Shown one piece after another: positions 8,515 through 16,885 of a stretch of DNA of 42,388 bases. Where the stretch lies: the NCBI GenBank assembly GCA_003645645.1, contig QNBH01000008.1, forward strand, positions 1 to 42,388, in the 5' to 3' direction. The translations under genes were made by a program, and so were the position numbers. How positions within the stretch are numbered: the first letter of the stretch is position 1; every line of letters begins with the position of its first letter. This DNA is from Spirochaetota bacterium. Its GTDB lineage: Bacteria > Spirochaetota > Spirochaetia > SPDA01 > B32-G16. Under the pieces are notes generated by a model, which was not told where the DNA came from, ran no database searches, and worked only from the letters and a program-made list of their open reading frames with translations.

Positions 8515-9771
8515 TTAAGCGTACGTTTTCCAGGGCGGACAATCTGCCAGCATTCTGGGAAGAACAGATTCCTCTTCAACAAACACATGTCTTAAGCCAT
8601 CCTCCGCCCTTGGCACCGGCTGAGCCTCTGCCCATCTAAAGGCATCCCTTATCTCTGCCTTTACCTCTTCTTCCAGTGCATCTGCCTCTCTTTCGGTTAA
8701 CATGCCCGTCTGAACAAGTGTCTTCCTGTGTTTATCGATTGGATCACGGGCAAGCCACGACAGGAGTTCTCTGTCAGAACGATATCCGAGGCCGAAGGAC
8801 CCGAGTTTTCCCGGTTCGGCTCCCCTTACTCCAAAGTGATCGTAATATCTGTAAGTTTTACACTCAATCAGAGTAGGACCTCTCCCGGCTCTTGCCCGCT
8901 CTACCGCTGCTTTTACGGCATTGTACACATCGAGTACATCCATTCCATCCACAACCACACCAGGAATATTATAAGCAGTCGCCATGATCGCTATGTCATC
9001 GACATTGATGCATTCTGAAATGTGCTGTCCTCGTGCATCCAGATACTGGTTGTTCTCAATTACATAAACCCAGGGGATTTTGTGGGTAGCAGCCTCGTTC
9101 AGTGAAATATGGAAATAGGGAGTTGTAGCGTGAGCATCGCCTCCGAAAGTAAGCGCCACCTGCCCCTTTCCTCTGGCTCTTAAGGCATGGCCTGCTCCAG
9201 CCCCGTAACAACAGCCTGGACCCACAACACCATCCTCACCGAGCATCCCCACATCGGCCTGCATGATGTGCATGGAGCCTCCATAACCGTTGTTGGTTCC
9301 GGATGCTTTAAATATTATCTCTGCCGCCATTTTCCTGATATTTGCACCCTTGGCAATTGCATGGTGATGGCTTCTGTGGTATCCTGCCATCCAGTCGTCT
9401 TTGTTCAAGGCAAAACAGGCGCCGACAGCACATGCCTCATGACCCGGCGAGCCGTGCATATATCCGCGGAAGCCTTTCTCTGTGAGCATCTTATCGGCTA
9501 CCGTGCGGTCATACCATCTGATCTGAAGCATTTTCCTCTGCATTTCGATAAGCTGCTCCCTTGTAAGTCTTTCGGGCCAGTAAATGTCTCTTTCCAGTGG
9601 TATTTTCGATACAGGCTCCTGCTCAGGTGTAGCCAGCAATCTCGTCCCGGTAGTAAATAAGGCAACGCTTGCTCCGGTTACCCCAAGACCCTTCAGGAAG
9701 TTTCTTCGGGAAATAAAGCCCTTTCCCTCTGCTTTAACTTCCTCTACAGTTTTTTCGATAGTGTCAGACAT
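8515..9771 (-). CDS. 2-oxoacid dehydrogenase E1 component, alpha subunit, with TAT signal peptide
   Basis: YRSHHHAIAKGA, YGGSMHIM, FGGDAHATTPYFHISLNEAATHKIPWVYVIENN (ThDP site). N-terminus FISRRNFLKGLGVTGASVALFTTGTRLLATPEQEP fits SRRxFLK TAT motif. Start at second ATG gives 9-nt spacing to GGAGG. Confidence 0.88.
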   Translation of the reverse strand: MSDTIEKTVEEVKAEGKGFISRRNFLKGLGVTGASVALFTTGTRLLATPEQEPVSKIPLERDIYWPERLTREQLIEMQRKMLQIRWYDRTVADKMLTEKGFRGYMHGSPGHEACAVGACFALNKDDWMAGYHRSHHHAIAKGANIRKMAAEIIFKASGTNNGYGGSMHIMQADVGMLGEDGVVGPGCCYGAGAGHALRARGKGQVALTFGGDAHATTPYFHISLNEAATHKIPWVYVIENNQYLDARGQHISECINVDDIAIMATAYNIPGVVVDGMDVLDVYNAVKAAVERARAGRGPTLIECKTYRYYDHFGVRGAEPGKLGSFGLGYRSDRELLSWLARDPIDKHRKTLVQTGMLTEREADALEEEVKAEIRDAFRWAEAQPVPRAEDGLRHVFVEEESVLPRMLADCPPWKTYA

Positions 9772-9908
9772 ATCCATAGACCTCCTCAATAGAGATTTTT
9801 ACCCTCCTCCGGCGTGTAGCATTGATTGGCAAAGGCAAAACCGACCGGTATAAGGGCATTTTTCTAACCAGGATTTAAAAGGAAATTTTAAAGGTGTCCT
9901 CTGCCAGA

Positions 9909-10223
9909 TTAGCTTAATTTGTGTGCTAACTCTTTTAGACTCCCTCTTTCGCTGCCTTCCCTGCTATTTAAAAGAACTGTCTGTGTTGAATTGCTCCATT
10001 TGGGATTTTTTGGAGCTGATAATAAGTGTAATTGGAAATGGTCGTTATACCAGAGTATTGGTAGACTGCCATTCCCGTAAAGGTAATTTGATAGAACTGC
10101 GGGTGTTTCTTTAAGATAGGACTCATACGAAGAAAATAAGATCTTCCCATAATCCCGAGAAATTGAAAACAGCTCGTTCTCTTCTTTTACAACTTTCTTC
10201 TTTACATTAAGAGTTTCAAGCAT
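9909..10223 (-). CDS. hypothetical protein, 104 aa
   Basis: ORF downstream of a consensus sigma70 promoter. Confidence 0.45.
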   Translation of the reverse strand: MLETLNVKKKVVKEENELFSISRDYGKILFSSYESYLKETPAVLSNYLYGNGSLPILWYNDHFQLHLLSAPKNPKWSNSTQTVLLNSREGSERGSLKELAHKLS

Positions 10224-10260
10224 AAGTTACACTTTATCCTTTTAACTCCTTTAAATACAA

Positions 10261-10289
10261 ATTATATACCATAAAATTCACTTTGTCAA
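10261..10289 (-). promoter_or_regulatory. sigma70 promoter
   Basis: Perfect TTGACA - 17 nt - TATAAT on the minus strand. Confidence 0.75.
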
Positions 10290-10357
10290 TGGATTTTCCT
10301 ATGAAAATTTCAGAATGATTAAAAAGAATTTAATAGTTAGACAATAAAGTATGGATT

Positions 10358-11719
10358 TTAGAAAGGACATTTTTCAATCTGTCTCTTAAGCACTTTTACT
10401 GCTTCCCGTAAAACTGTATCGTACTCCAGGTCATAAATTTTTGAGATGTTGTTTTTAATAATTTCTTGATAAGATTTTTGTTCATCCTCTGTAAGTTCAT
10501 ATTCTTTCACGATTTTATGCGGCGTAATACCTACCATATCGATGTTTGCATCCGAAGGAGTAAAATAACGAGCAGTGGTAAGTCTGAATCCTCCCGGGCC
10601 AAGTGGATTGAGCCTTTGAACAGATCCTTTCCCGTATGTTTCCTCTCCTATCAGGTATGCTCTTCCCCTGTCCTTTAAAGCACCTGCCAGTATTTCAGAA
10701 GCAGAAGCCGAACCTTTGTTAATAAGAACTACTATTGGTATATTGTAAGAAACCTTTGTTTCTTCACTTGCCATGAAATCCATATTCTCAGAGGCTATTC
10801 TTGACCGTGTGCTTACGATAATCCCTCCTGAGAGAAACAGATCAGCCGTATCCACTGCAGAGCTAAGAAGGCCGCCGGGATTGTTTCTCACATCGATAAT
10901 AAGGGAAGTGTATCCTCCTCTCTCGAAGTATTTAAGAGCTTCCTCTACCCTATCAGGCGTAAAAAGGGTAAACTCAGTGATTCTCAAATAGCCGATATCG
11001 GGCGGAATTATAGCTTTTTTTACGGTCGGCACTTCTATAATTTCACGGGTTAAGACTACATCAAACTCGATATCTGCACCCCTAAGAATTTTAATTTTTA
11101 CTTCAGTCCCGGGTAAACCTCGCAGTTTATCAATTACTTCATCTGCAGTCATATCAATAGTGGACTCCTCTTCAATTTCTATTATCAGGTCTCCCGGCAA
11201 AATTCCAGACCTGTGAGCAGGAGTCCCTTCTATAGGAGATATCACACGCACATAGGATGATTCTTCCTCCCTGTTTAAGCTAGGATTAAGTCTATCCCCT
11301 TTTATTTGCTTGATAATAGAGATGCCTATACCGCCATACTTACCCAAAGTGATATCTGTAGTTCGCTCCATATCTTTAGCATCCAGATATGTGGAGTACG
11401 GATCGTCCAGGCTATCTAAAAGCCCATGTAAAGCCCCTTCTAGAAGAGTTTTCGGATCCACCTCATCAACATAATTGTTATAAACGTACCAGAAAACCTG
11501 TTCCAATAGATTTAGATAATCATCGGCGGAAAATCTTTCGTAATCGATTGTATAGGCAGGGACATAAAATCCATCACTACCAGCCGGTCCTATGCTCCCT
11601 AAGGAACGCTCTGGTGGCTCTGCCAGAGCTATTGAAGAGAGGGATAGTAGAAAAATTAAGAGGAGCAATACCCTGCTTATCTTACTGATTTTTTTCGGTT
11701 TCTCCCTTGCTCTCTTCAT
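10358..11719 (-). CDS. S41 family carboxyl-terminal processing protease
   Basis: Signal peptide, PDZ (YGGIGISI...GILPGDLIIEIEEEST), IIDVRNNPGGLLSSAVDTADLFL, NKGSASASEILAGALKD, EETYGKGSVQ. Confidence 0.95.
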   Translation of the reverse strand: MKRAREKPKKISKISRVLLLLIFLLSLSSIALAEPPERSLGSIGPAGSDGFYVPAYTIDYERFSADDYLNLLEQVFWYVYNNYVDEVDPKTLLEGALHGLLDSLDDPYSTYLDAKDMERTTDITLGKYGGIGISIIKQIKGDRLNPSLNREEESSYVRVISPIEGTPAHRSGILPGDLIIEIEEESTIDMTADEVIDKLRGLPGTEVKIKILRGADIEFDVVLTREIIEVPTVKKAIIPPDIGYLRITEFTLFTPDRVEEALKYFERGGYTSLIIDVRNNPGGLLSSAVDTADLFLSGGIIVSTRSRIASENMDFMASEETKVSYNIPIVVLINKGSASASEILAGALKDRGRAYLIGEETYGKGSVQRLNPLGPGGFRLTTARYFTPSDANIDMVGITPHKIVKEYELTEDEQKSYQEIIKNNISKIYDLEYDTVLREAVKVLKRQIEKCPF

Positions 11720-11903
11720 CCTTACTTCCTTCTGTTCTCTCTGTTTCCTTCTCTATTTTTGCTTCATCTTCTACTTCTTTAACACCTTTTTCAAACTCCC
11801 TCTTTGCTTTTCCTATAGACTTGGCAAACCTTGGTATTGCTGCTCCTCCGAACAGGAGAACAACAACTCCTGCAATTATGATTATCTCTGTTGTTCCTAA
11901 CAT
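11682..11903 (-). CDS. tatA: Sec-independent translocase protein TatA/E
   Basis: MLGTTEIIIIAGVVVLLFGGAAIPRFAKSIGKAKREFEKGVKE: TM, FGG hinge and amphipathic helix. Confidence 0.9.
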   Translation of the reverse strand: MLGTTEIIIIAGVVVLLFGGAAIPRFAKSIGKAKREFEKGVKEVEDEAKIEKETERTEGSKDEESKGETEKNQ

Positions 11904-11933
11904 AATGTTTTACCTCCAAATTAAGTTTATTGG

Positions 11934-12260
11934 TCAACCGGTTTTGTTAGAATCTGATTCATAAGAAGATGGTGGTTTGTGATCGGATTCTTTAGATTCT
12001 GATTCGTTGGAAGCAGATGGGTTCTTTTCTGTATTACCGGATTCTTTTGATTCCAGATTGCTCCCTACCTTTTCGATCGAGCTTAACTTTATGTTTTTCT
12101 CCATTTCATCTACAATTTTTAACATATCGTTGTAAAAGCCGGTAATTTGTTTGTAAAATCTTCCTATTTTCCTGAAAATACCTGGTAAGTCCCTGGGATT
12201 TATAAATATTATAATAAGAATGAGGATAATTATTATCTCCCAAAATCCAATTCCAAACAT
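11934..12260 (-). CDS. tatB: TatB-like translocase protein
   Basis: MFGIGFWEIIIILILIIIFINPRDLPGIFRKIGRFYKQITGF: TatB-like N-terminus; directly upstream of tatA. Confidence 0.75.
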   Translation of the reverse strand: MFGIGFWEIIIILILIIIFINPRDLPGIFRKIGRFYKQITGFYNDMLKIVDEMEKNIKLSSIEKVGSNLESKESGNTEKNPSASNESESKESDHKPPSSYESDSNKTG

Positions 12261-12323
12261 GACCCTTACAAGAAACGAAACATTTAAACTAGCAAAATGA
12301 GAAAAATCGGGACTATACCAAGT

Positions 12324-12353
12324 AGTATAGTATAGCAAGATACCAGTAGTCAA
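12324..12353 (-). promoter_or_regulatory. sigma70 promoter for tatB-tatA-ctp
   Basis: TTGACT - 18 nt - TATACT on the minus strand (an overlapping TATACT lies at 13 nt). Confidence 0.5.
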
Positions 12354-12442
12354 TTAAATGCTCTAACCTTCTTGTCAATTTCCCTCTATCAGGCTATTAT
12401 CTCAAGTAATCCTTCTTGTGTCTTAAAAAGAGGAACATCAAG

Positions 12443-13564
12443 TTGAGTAAAAAAGTACTTATCCCCTACTTCCTGGCTGGATCGGGTCATTTTGCAATAG
12501 CACAGGCAATCGAGTATTACCTGCGAGAAAGCGGAAAAGATCTTGAAATCAGGTTTCTCGAACCGGGAGAGGAGTTTAAAGACAAGAGACTTAACGACTT
12601 TTTCAAGCAGGCATGGAAACTCATCCTCAAGATGCGCAAGGCACCCAGGGAGATACTTTTTGGTATCGACAAGGCGGTACCTTCCCTATCCTCATTTATA
12701 AACGAGCAATATTTACGTACGGCAATATTCAAGGGTATGGGCTTTCTGGCCGGCTACAGGCCCGATCTGATCATTTCGACTCACTGGGGATGTACCCAAC
12801 TGTTTAACGAGGCAAGAAAAAAGATGGAAATGGATATCCCGCTCTTCTCTGTTTTTACAGAACTTGCGGGCGGTCATAAACTTATAAACTGCGGTGCCGA
12901 CCTCTATTTTGTTATGACCGACGAAGCCTTAGAAGACCTTATGCGATTCGACATTCCGAAAGAGAAAATCAAAAGAGTTAACTTTATAGTACGTCCCCAG
13001 TTCGAGTGCAATAAGTTATCCCGGAAGGAGGCCAGAGACAGGCTCAATCTCCCCGATTCCGCCTTTGTGCTTCTTTTCAGCATGGGCGGAGAGGGGATAG
13101 GTCCTGCGTTTCAGTATATTAACAGGTTCCTGCAAATATTCCCGGAAGGTAAAATGCTTAGCTTAACAGGAAGAAATGAAAAACTCACGAATGAAATTAA
13201 AAAAAAGTATCAGGATGAGGGGATTTCTGTTTTTCCCTATCGCGATGATGTGGAAGTTCTTGTGGCTGCATCGGATGTGCTTGCCGGTAAATGCGGAGGC
13301 AGTTTTTCCACCGAAGCGATAAAAACCAGATCACCTTTTATCATCACCCAGATCGGTGCTCCTAACGAACGGCCGAATATGAAATATATAATAAAACATA
13401 ACTACGGATGGTATACTTCCTCTCCAAGAAAGTTCGCAAGAATACTCGAACAAATCCATTCGGACAGATCCTGTCTGGAATCGGTAAAGCGCAATCTCGA
13501 TAATGTGCCAGAGGAAAACGGTGCTTCAGAAATAGCTTCCTATATTATAAGCATAATCCTATGA
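12443..13564 (+). CDS. MGDG synthase/GT28-like glycosyltransferase
   Basis: YFLAGSGHFAIAQAIEYYL, PDLIISTHWG, LLFSMGGEGIGPA, DVEVLVAASDVLAGKCGGSFSTEAI. TTG start preceded by AGAGGA. Confidence 0.75.
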   Translation: MSKKVLIPYFLAGSGHFAIAQAIEYYLRESGKDLEIRFLEPGEEFKDKRLNDFFKQAWKLILKMRKAPREILFGIDKAVPSLSSFINEQYLRTAIFKGMGFLAGYRPDLIISTHWGCTQLFNEARKKMEMDIPLFSVFTELAGGHKLINCGADLYFVMTDEALEDLMRFDIPKEKIKRVNFIVRPQFECNKLSRKEARDRLNLPDSAFVLLFSMGGEGIGPAFQYINRFLQIFPEGKMLSLTGRNEKLTNEIKKKYQDEGISVFPYRDDVEVLVAASDVLAGKCGGSFSTEAIKTRSPFIITQIGAPNERPNMKYIIKHNYGWYTSSPRKFARILEQIHSDRSCLESVKRNLDNVPEENGASEIASYIISIIL

Positions 13565-14349
13565 AAAAAATAGAAATAGCTCTTTATTTTTCACTGGCAA
13601 CAGCCTGCATGGTGATTTTCGTATATCTTACTCCTCCCATTTTGGAAGGAGAGGCTCTAAAGCACATCTTCTTATTTGAGAACCTGGCAGGCGATCTTGC
13701 CGTTTACCTGTGGCGTTTTATTATCTCTTTCCTCTTCCTCGGGCTTATTCCTTTTTTGGGTGCAATCGTCCTGGGATACAACTTTAAAACACTGGGATTT
13801 ACCCTGCCTTTCTCATTTTTAAAAAGTAAGCTTTTTATTCTGCTTCTTTCTGTCGCTCTCCTGATTGGTATCGGAGGCAGGCTTGATCCCAATCTTCAAG
13901 GATACTATCCATATTCTAAGACGCTGGTTTATCTCATTAAAGATAAGGGCTTCTATTTTTTGCTTCATGCCCTTGCTTACTTCTTTTTATACTATTTACC
14001 ATGGGAGTTTTTCTTTAGAGGATTTTTAATAATCCCCCTGCTGGATTTTATCAATGCCGAGGAGCCTTCTATACGATCTGAGAATCGGGGCTTTCGAGTC
14101 ACCTCCTCTGTCGATAAAAACATATCGGGTTATGCTGTAGAGCCTTGTACACTTGCCGTTGCCTGTGTTCAGGTAATTCCTTCTACACTTCTCCATTTCG
14201 GCCATCCCATAACAGAAACTCTCGGTGCAATCCCCGCAGGTATTCTTTTTGGTTATCTGGTGTTAAAAACCCGGTCCATCCTCCCCGGTCTTATTCTGCA
14301 CGGTCTGGTGGGCATTGCCCTGGACATGAGTATTATCTTTATAAATTAA
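13561..14349 (+). CDS. CPBP family intramembrane metalloprotease-like protein
   Basis: WEFFFRGFLIIPL, STLLHFGHP, GILFGYLVLKTRSILPGLILHGLVG; overlaps upstream gene by ATGA. Confidence 0.8.
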   Translation: MKKIEIALYFSLATACMVIFVYLTPPILEGEALKHIFLFENLAGDLAVYLWRFIISFLFLGLIPFLGAIVLGYNFKTLGFTLPFSFLKSKLFILLLSVALLIGIGGRLDPNLQGYYPYSKTLVYLIKDKGFYFLLHALAYFFLYYLPWEFFFRGFLIIPLLDFINAEEPSIRSENRGFRVTSSVDKNISGYAVEPCTLAVACVQVIPSTLLHFGHPITETLGAIPAGILFGYLVLKTRSILPGLILHGLVGIALDMSIIFIN

Positions 14350-14395
14350 TGTTGACCCAGTAATTGGGCCACTGTTATTGTATTTTTAACTACCA

Positions 14396-14557
14396 TTTCG
14401 TGTTGTAGTTTTACTACGAAAGAAGACCGATACCATAGGTGGTGGCCTTCTTTCGGAGCATACAACAAACTAAGTAATTTCTGCAAAGCGGAAATTACTT
14501 ATCCCTTGCAGGGCTTGCAAAGCCTTAGGCCTTGCCGGTGGTTGTTTACTACGAAAC
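14396..14557. repeat. cluster of intergenic inverted repeats bounded by a 12-bp direct repeat
   Basis: TTTACTACGAAA at 14410-14421 and 14545-14556; hairpins at 14405-14417, 14417-14455 and 14472-14500. Confidence 0.6.
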
Positions 14558-14574
14558 TTCTTAAAGGATGGAAA

Positions 14575-15639
14575 ATGAGCGCTTACAACAGAAGGTTCGT
14601 TCTTGTAACAGGAGCCTCAGGCTTTATCGGAAGACACCTGGCACGGGTCCTTATGGAAAGAGGCTACTCCGTACGAGCGGTATACAGAAGGGAGAACCCT
14701 CCTCTCATGCTCAAAGAATTGGAAACAAAAGGTGCAGAACTTCTCCGCCTGGATCTATCCGTAGGTGAGAATCTGTTGAGGGCGGTTTCGGGTGTTGATC
14801 GGGTAATTCATGCAGCGGCCATAGCATCAGACTGGGGAAAGTACGAAATCTTTCACAAATACAATTATGAGATGGCCATAAGCCTTCTGGAAGCGTCAAA
14901 GGAGAGCGGTTGTTCGGTTTTTGTGTATTTAAGCTCGGTTTCGGTTCACGGTTTCGGTAATCATGTGGAAAGTACCGAGGAAGGACCTTACTATCCACCG
15001 GTAAGTTTTTATCAGGAAACCAAGAAAAAGGCAGAGGACTATGTGCTTGCGCAAAATCAAACAGGATACGATAAAGAGGGAAACAAACTTTCTGGAAGAG
15101 CTCTTAAGACAACTGTCATTCGGCCAGGAAATGTATACGGTCCCGAAGATGGCACAACGTTTTTCCCCATTTTCGAAGCAATGGAGAGGGGGATAATGGG
15201 ATACATCGGAAAGGGGCATACCCTTACCTGCCCTGTTTATGTAGAGGATCTGGCAGAAGCAGTTATCCTTGCCATGGAAAAAGAGGAAAGTGCAGGAAAG
15301 TGTTTTAACATAACCGGCGGAGAGAGGGTTACATGGAGAGAACTGCTTAAGTACTGTTCGAGCTTACTTGGCTGTAAACCTCCTGTGTTGAGTATTCCCG
15401 TACCGGCAGCCTTTTTTCTTGCCCATTTAATGGAGTTTATTTTTAAAATGATAGGAATTAAATCTGCACCCCCCCTTACCCTTTACAGAGTCGCCCAGTT
15501 ATCGCACAACTATCACTTTAATATTTCCAGGGCCGAAAAGTTACTCGGGTTTAAGCCAAAAATCCCATGGAAAGAAGGGTTTAAGAGAACTGTATTAGAC
15601 TACCTTGAGAACTACAAACCGGTAGAGAAATCCCTGTAG
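14575..15639 (+). CDS. NAD-dependent epimerase/dehydratase (3-beta-HSD-like extended SDR)
   Basis: VLVTGASGFIGRHLARVL, SSVSVHGFG, YQETKKKAE, RPGNVYGPED; AAAGGA RBS before ATG 14575. Confidence 0.88.
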   Translation: MSAYNRRFVLVTGASGFIGRHLARVLMERGYSVRAVYRRENPPLMLKELETKGAELLRLDLSVGENLLRAVSGVDRVIHAAAIASDWGKYEIFHKYNYEMAISLLEASKESGCSVFVYLSSVSVHGFGNHVESTEEGPYYPPVSFYQETKKKAEDYVLAQNQTGYDKEGNKLSGRALKTTVIRPGNVYGPEDGTTFFPIFEAMERGIMGYIGKGHTLTCPVYVEDLAEAVILAMEKEESAGKCFNITGGERVTWRELLKYCSSLLGCKPPVLSIPVPAAFFLAHLMEFIFKMIGIKSAPPLTLYRVAQLSHNYHFNISRAEKLLGFKPKIPWKEGFKRTVLDYLENYKPVEKSL

Positions 15640-16316
15640 CATACATGAAGACTCCGTCCCTCTGTGCAAAGGGCTCCAACATAACCGGGAAAGGGATCTA
15701 TATCTCTAGCTATCCACGAGCCGGCTGAATAAATATCTCCCTCGGCACTTATCAAAATAGAAGATAGACTTTCGTCTATATCCGTAACGGCTACTCCCTT
15801 TGCCTTTGCCAGTGCCTCAATACGACTCCATATACGGAAAAAACGGGAAGTCCGGTCGTCAAATATTTCACCCGCTTCGATGCCGGCTCTTTCTTCAACA
15901 GAAAAAAACCGCTCAAGAATTGCATCGGCATGTTTTAAGGGTCTTAGCTTCTCAAGATCAACACCCACCTCTCTATCTACACTAACTGCCACCAGTGCGT
16001 AATCTCCACTGTGGGAAAGATTGAAGTGGATTTGTTGTTTACAGAAGAAAAGGAGAGGTTTCCCCCTCTCTCCTGATACGAACTGTATTTCCCCCGGTTC
16101 TTCTTTTATGTAACTGCTCAGTATCTCTCTTAAACAGCCACGTGCTGCCAAATAATGCTCGCGTTCTCTGTAAGAATAGAATCTCTGCGCTCTTTCAAGC
16201 TCATCTGCAGAGAGAAGTTTTTTAAGTCTTTGAACCTCCCTATCCGGCCGATCCAGAGAGACCCTCCAGAGATGGATCGAGTTGTCTTTACTTCCTTTCG
16301 GTGATTCCATTTTCAT
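15612..16316 (-). CDS. Sfp-type 4'-phosphopantetheinyl transferase
   Basis: FNLSHSGDYALVAVS, EVGVDLEKLRP, FFSVEE, FFRIWSRIEALAKAKG. Confidence 0.9.
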   Translation of the reverse strand: MKMESPKGSKDNSIHLWRVSLDRPDREVQRLKKLLSADELERAQRFYSYREREHYLAARGCLREILSSYIKEEPGEIQFVSGERGKPLLFFCKQQIHFNLSHSGDYALVAVSVDREVGVDLEKLRPLKHADAILERFFSVEERAGIEAGEIFDDRTSRFFRIWSRIEALAKAKGVAVTDIDESLSSILISAEGDIYSAGSWIARDIDPFPGYVGALCTEGRSLHVCYRDFSTGL

Positions 16317-16337
16317 CTTTTATTTTATCGATCTTAA

Positions 16338-16430
16338 GTGATCAGAACAACAGGGGATTTTAACTTTCCCACTTCCTTCGACACACCTGAAAGCTACGTT
16401 CGAAAGATCCGGAAAGACAGAAAGATATGA
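16338..16430 (+). pseudogene. possible short or truncated antitoxin
   Basis: GTG-start 30-codon frame MIRTTGDFNFPTSFDTPESYVRKIRKDRKI*, ending in an ATGA overlap with the vapC start. Confidence 0.35.
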
Positions 16431-16801
16431 TCTTGATTGATTCAGATATTATAATATGGTTGTTGAGAGGTGAAGCGATTTATAAAAACAAATTTTCTAT
16501 TGCAGTAGAACGTTTTAAGGCTCAGGTATTTATTACTCCAATACAATATGTGGAAATTATTGCCGGGGTAAAAGAAAAAATCGATACAGAGATTTTCCTG
16601 GATTCATTACGAATAATAAATATCGATAAGGAGGTAGGAAAATTAGCCGGAGAGTTTATGCGACTCTACCGTAAATCACACAATGTGCATGGTGCAGATT
16701 CAATTGTAGCTGCTGTTGCAAAAATACACAATTGCAAATTGTGGACTAACAATAAAAAGCATTTCCCCATGCTTGCGGAAGAGGAGTTTTATACAGCTTG
16801 A
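16427..16801 (+). CDS. VapC-like PIN domain toxin
   Basis: MILIDSDIIIWLLRG, TPIQYVEIIAGV, HGADSIVAAVAKIHNCKLWTNNKKHFPML: acidic PIN residues retained. Confidence 0.85.
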   Translation: MILIDSDIIIWLLRGEAIYKNKFSIAVERFKAQVFITPIQYVEIIAGVKEKIDTEIFLDSLRIINIDKEVGKLAGEFMRLYRKSHNVHGADSIVAAVAKIHNCKLWTNNKKHFPMLAEEEFYTA

Positions 16802-16885
16802 CTTTCCATTCAAAACGGTAATTACCTGCTCTCCTGCAAAAAATAGTATACAAACATTTATTTTACCATTAAAATACCAAATGTT

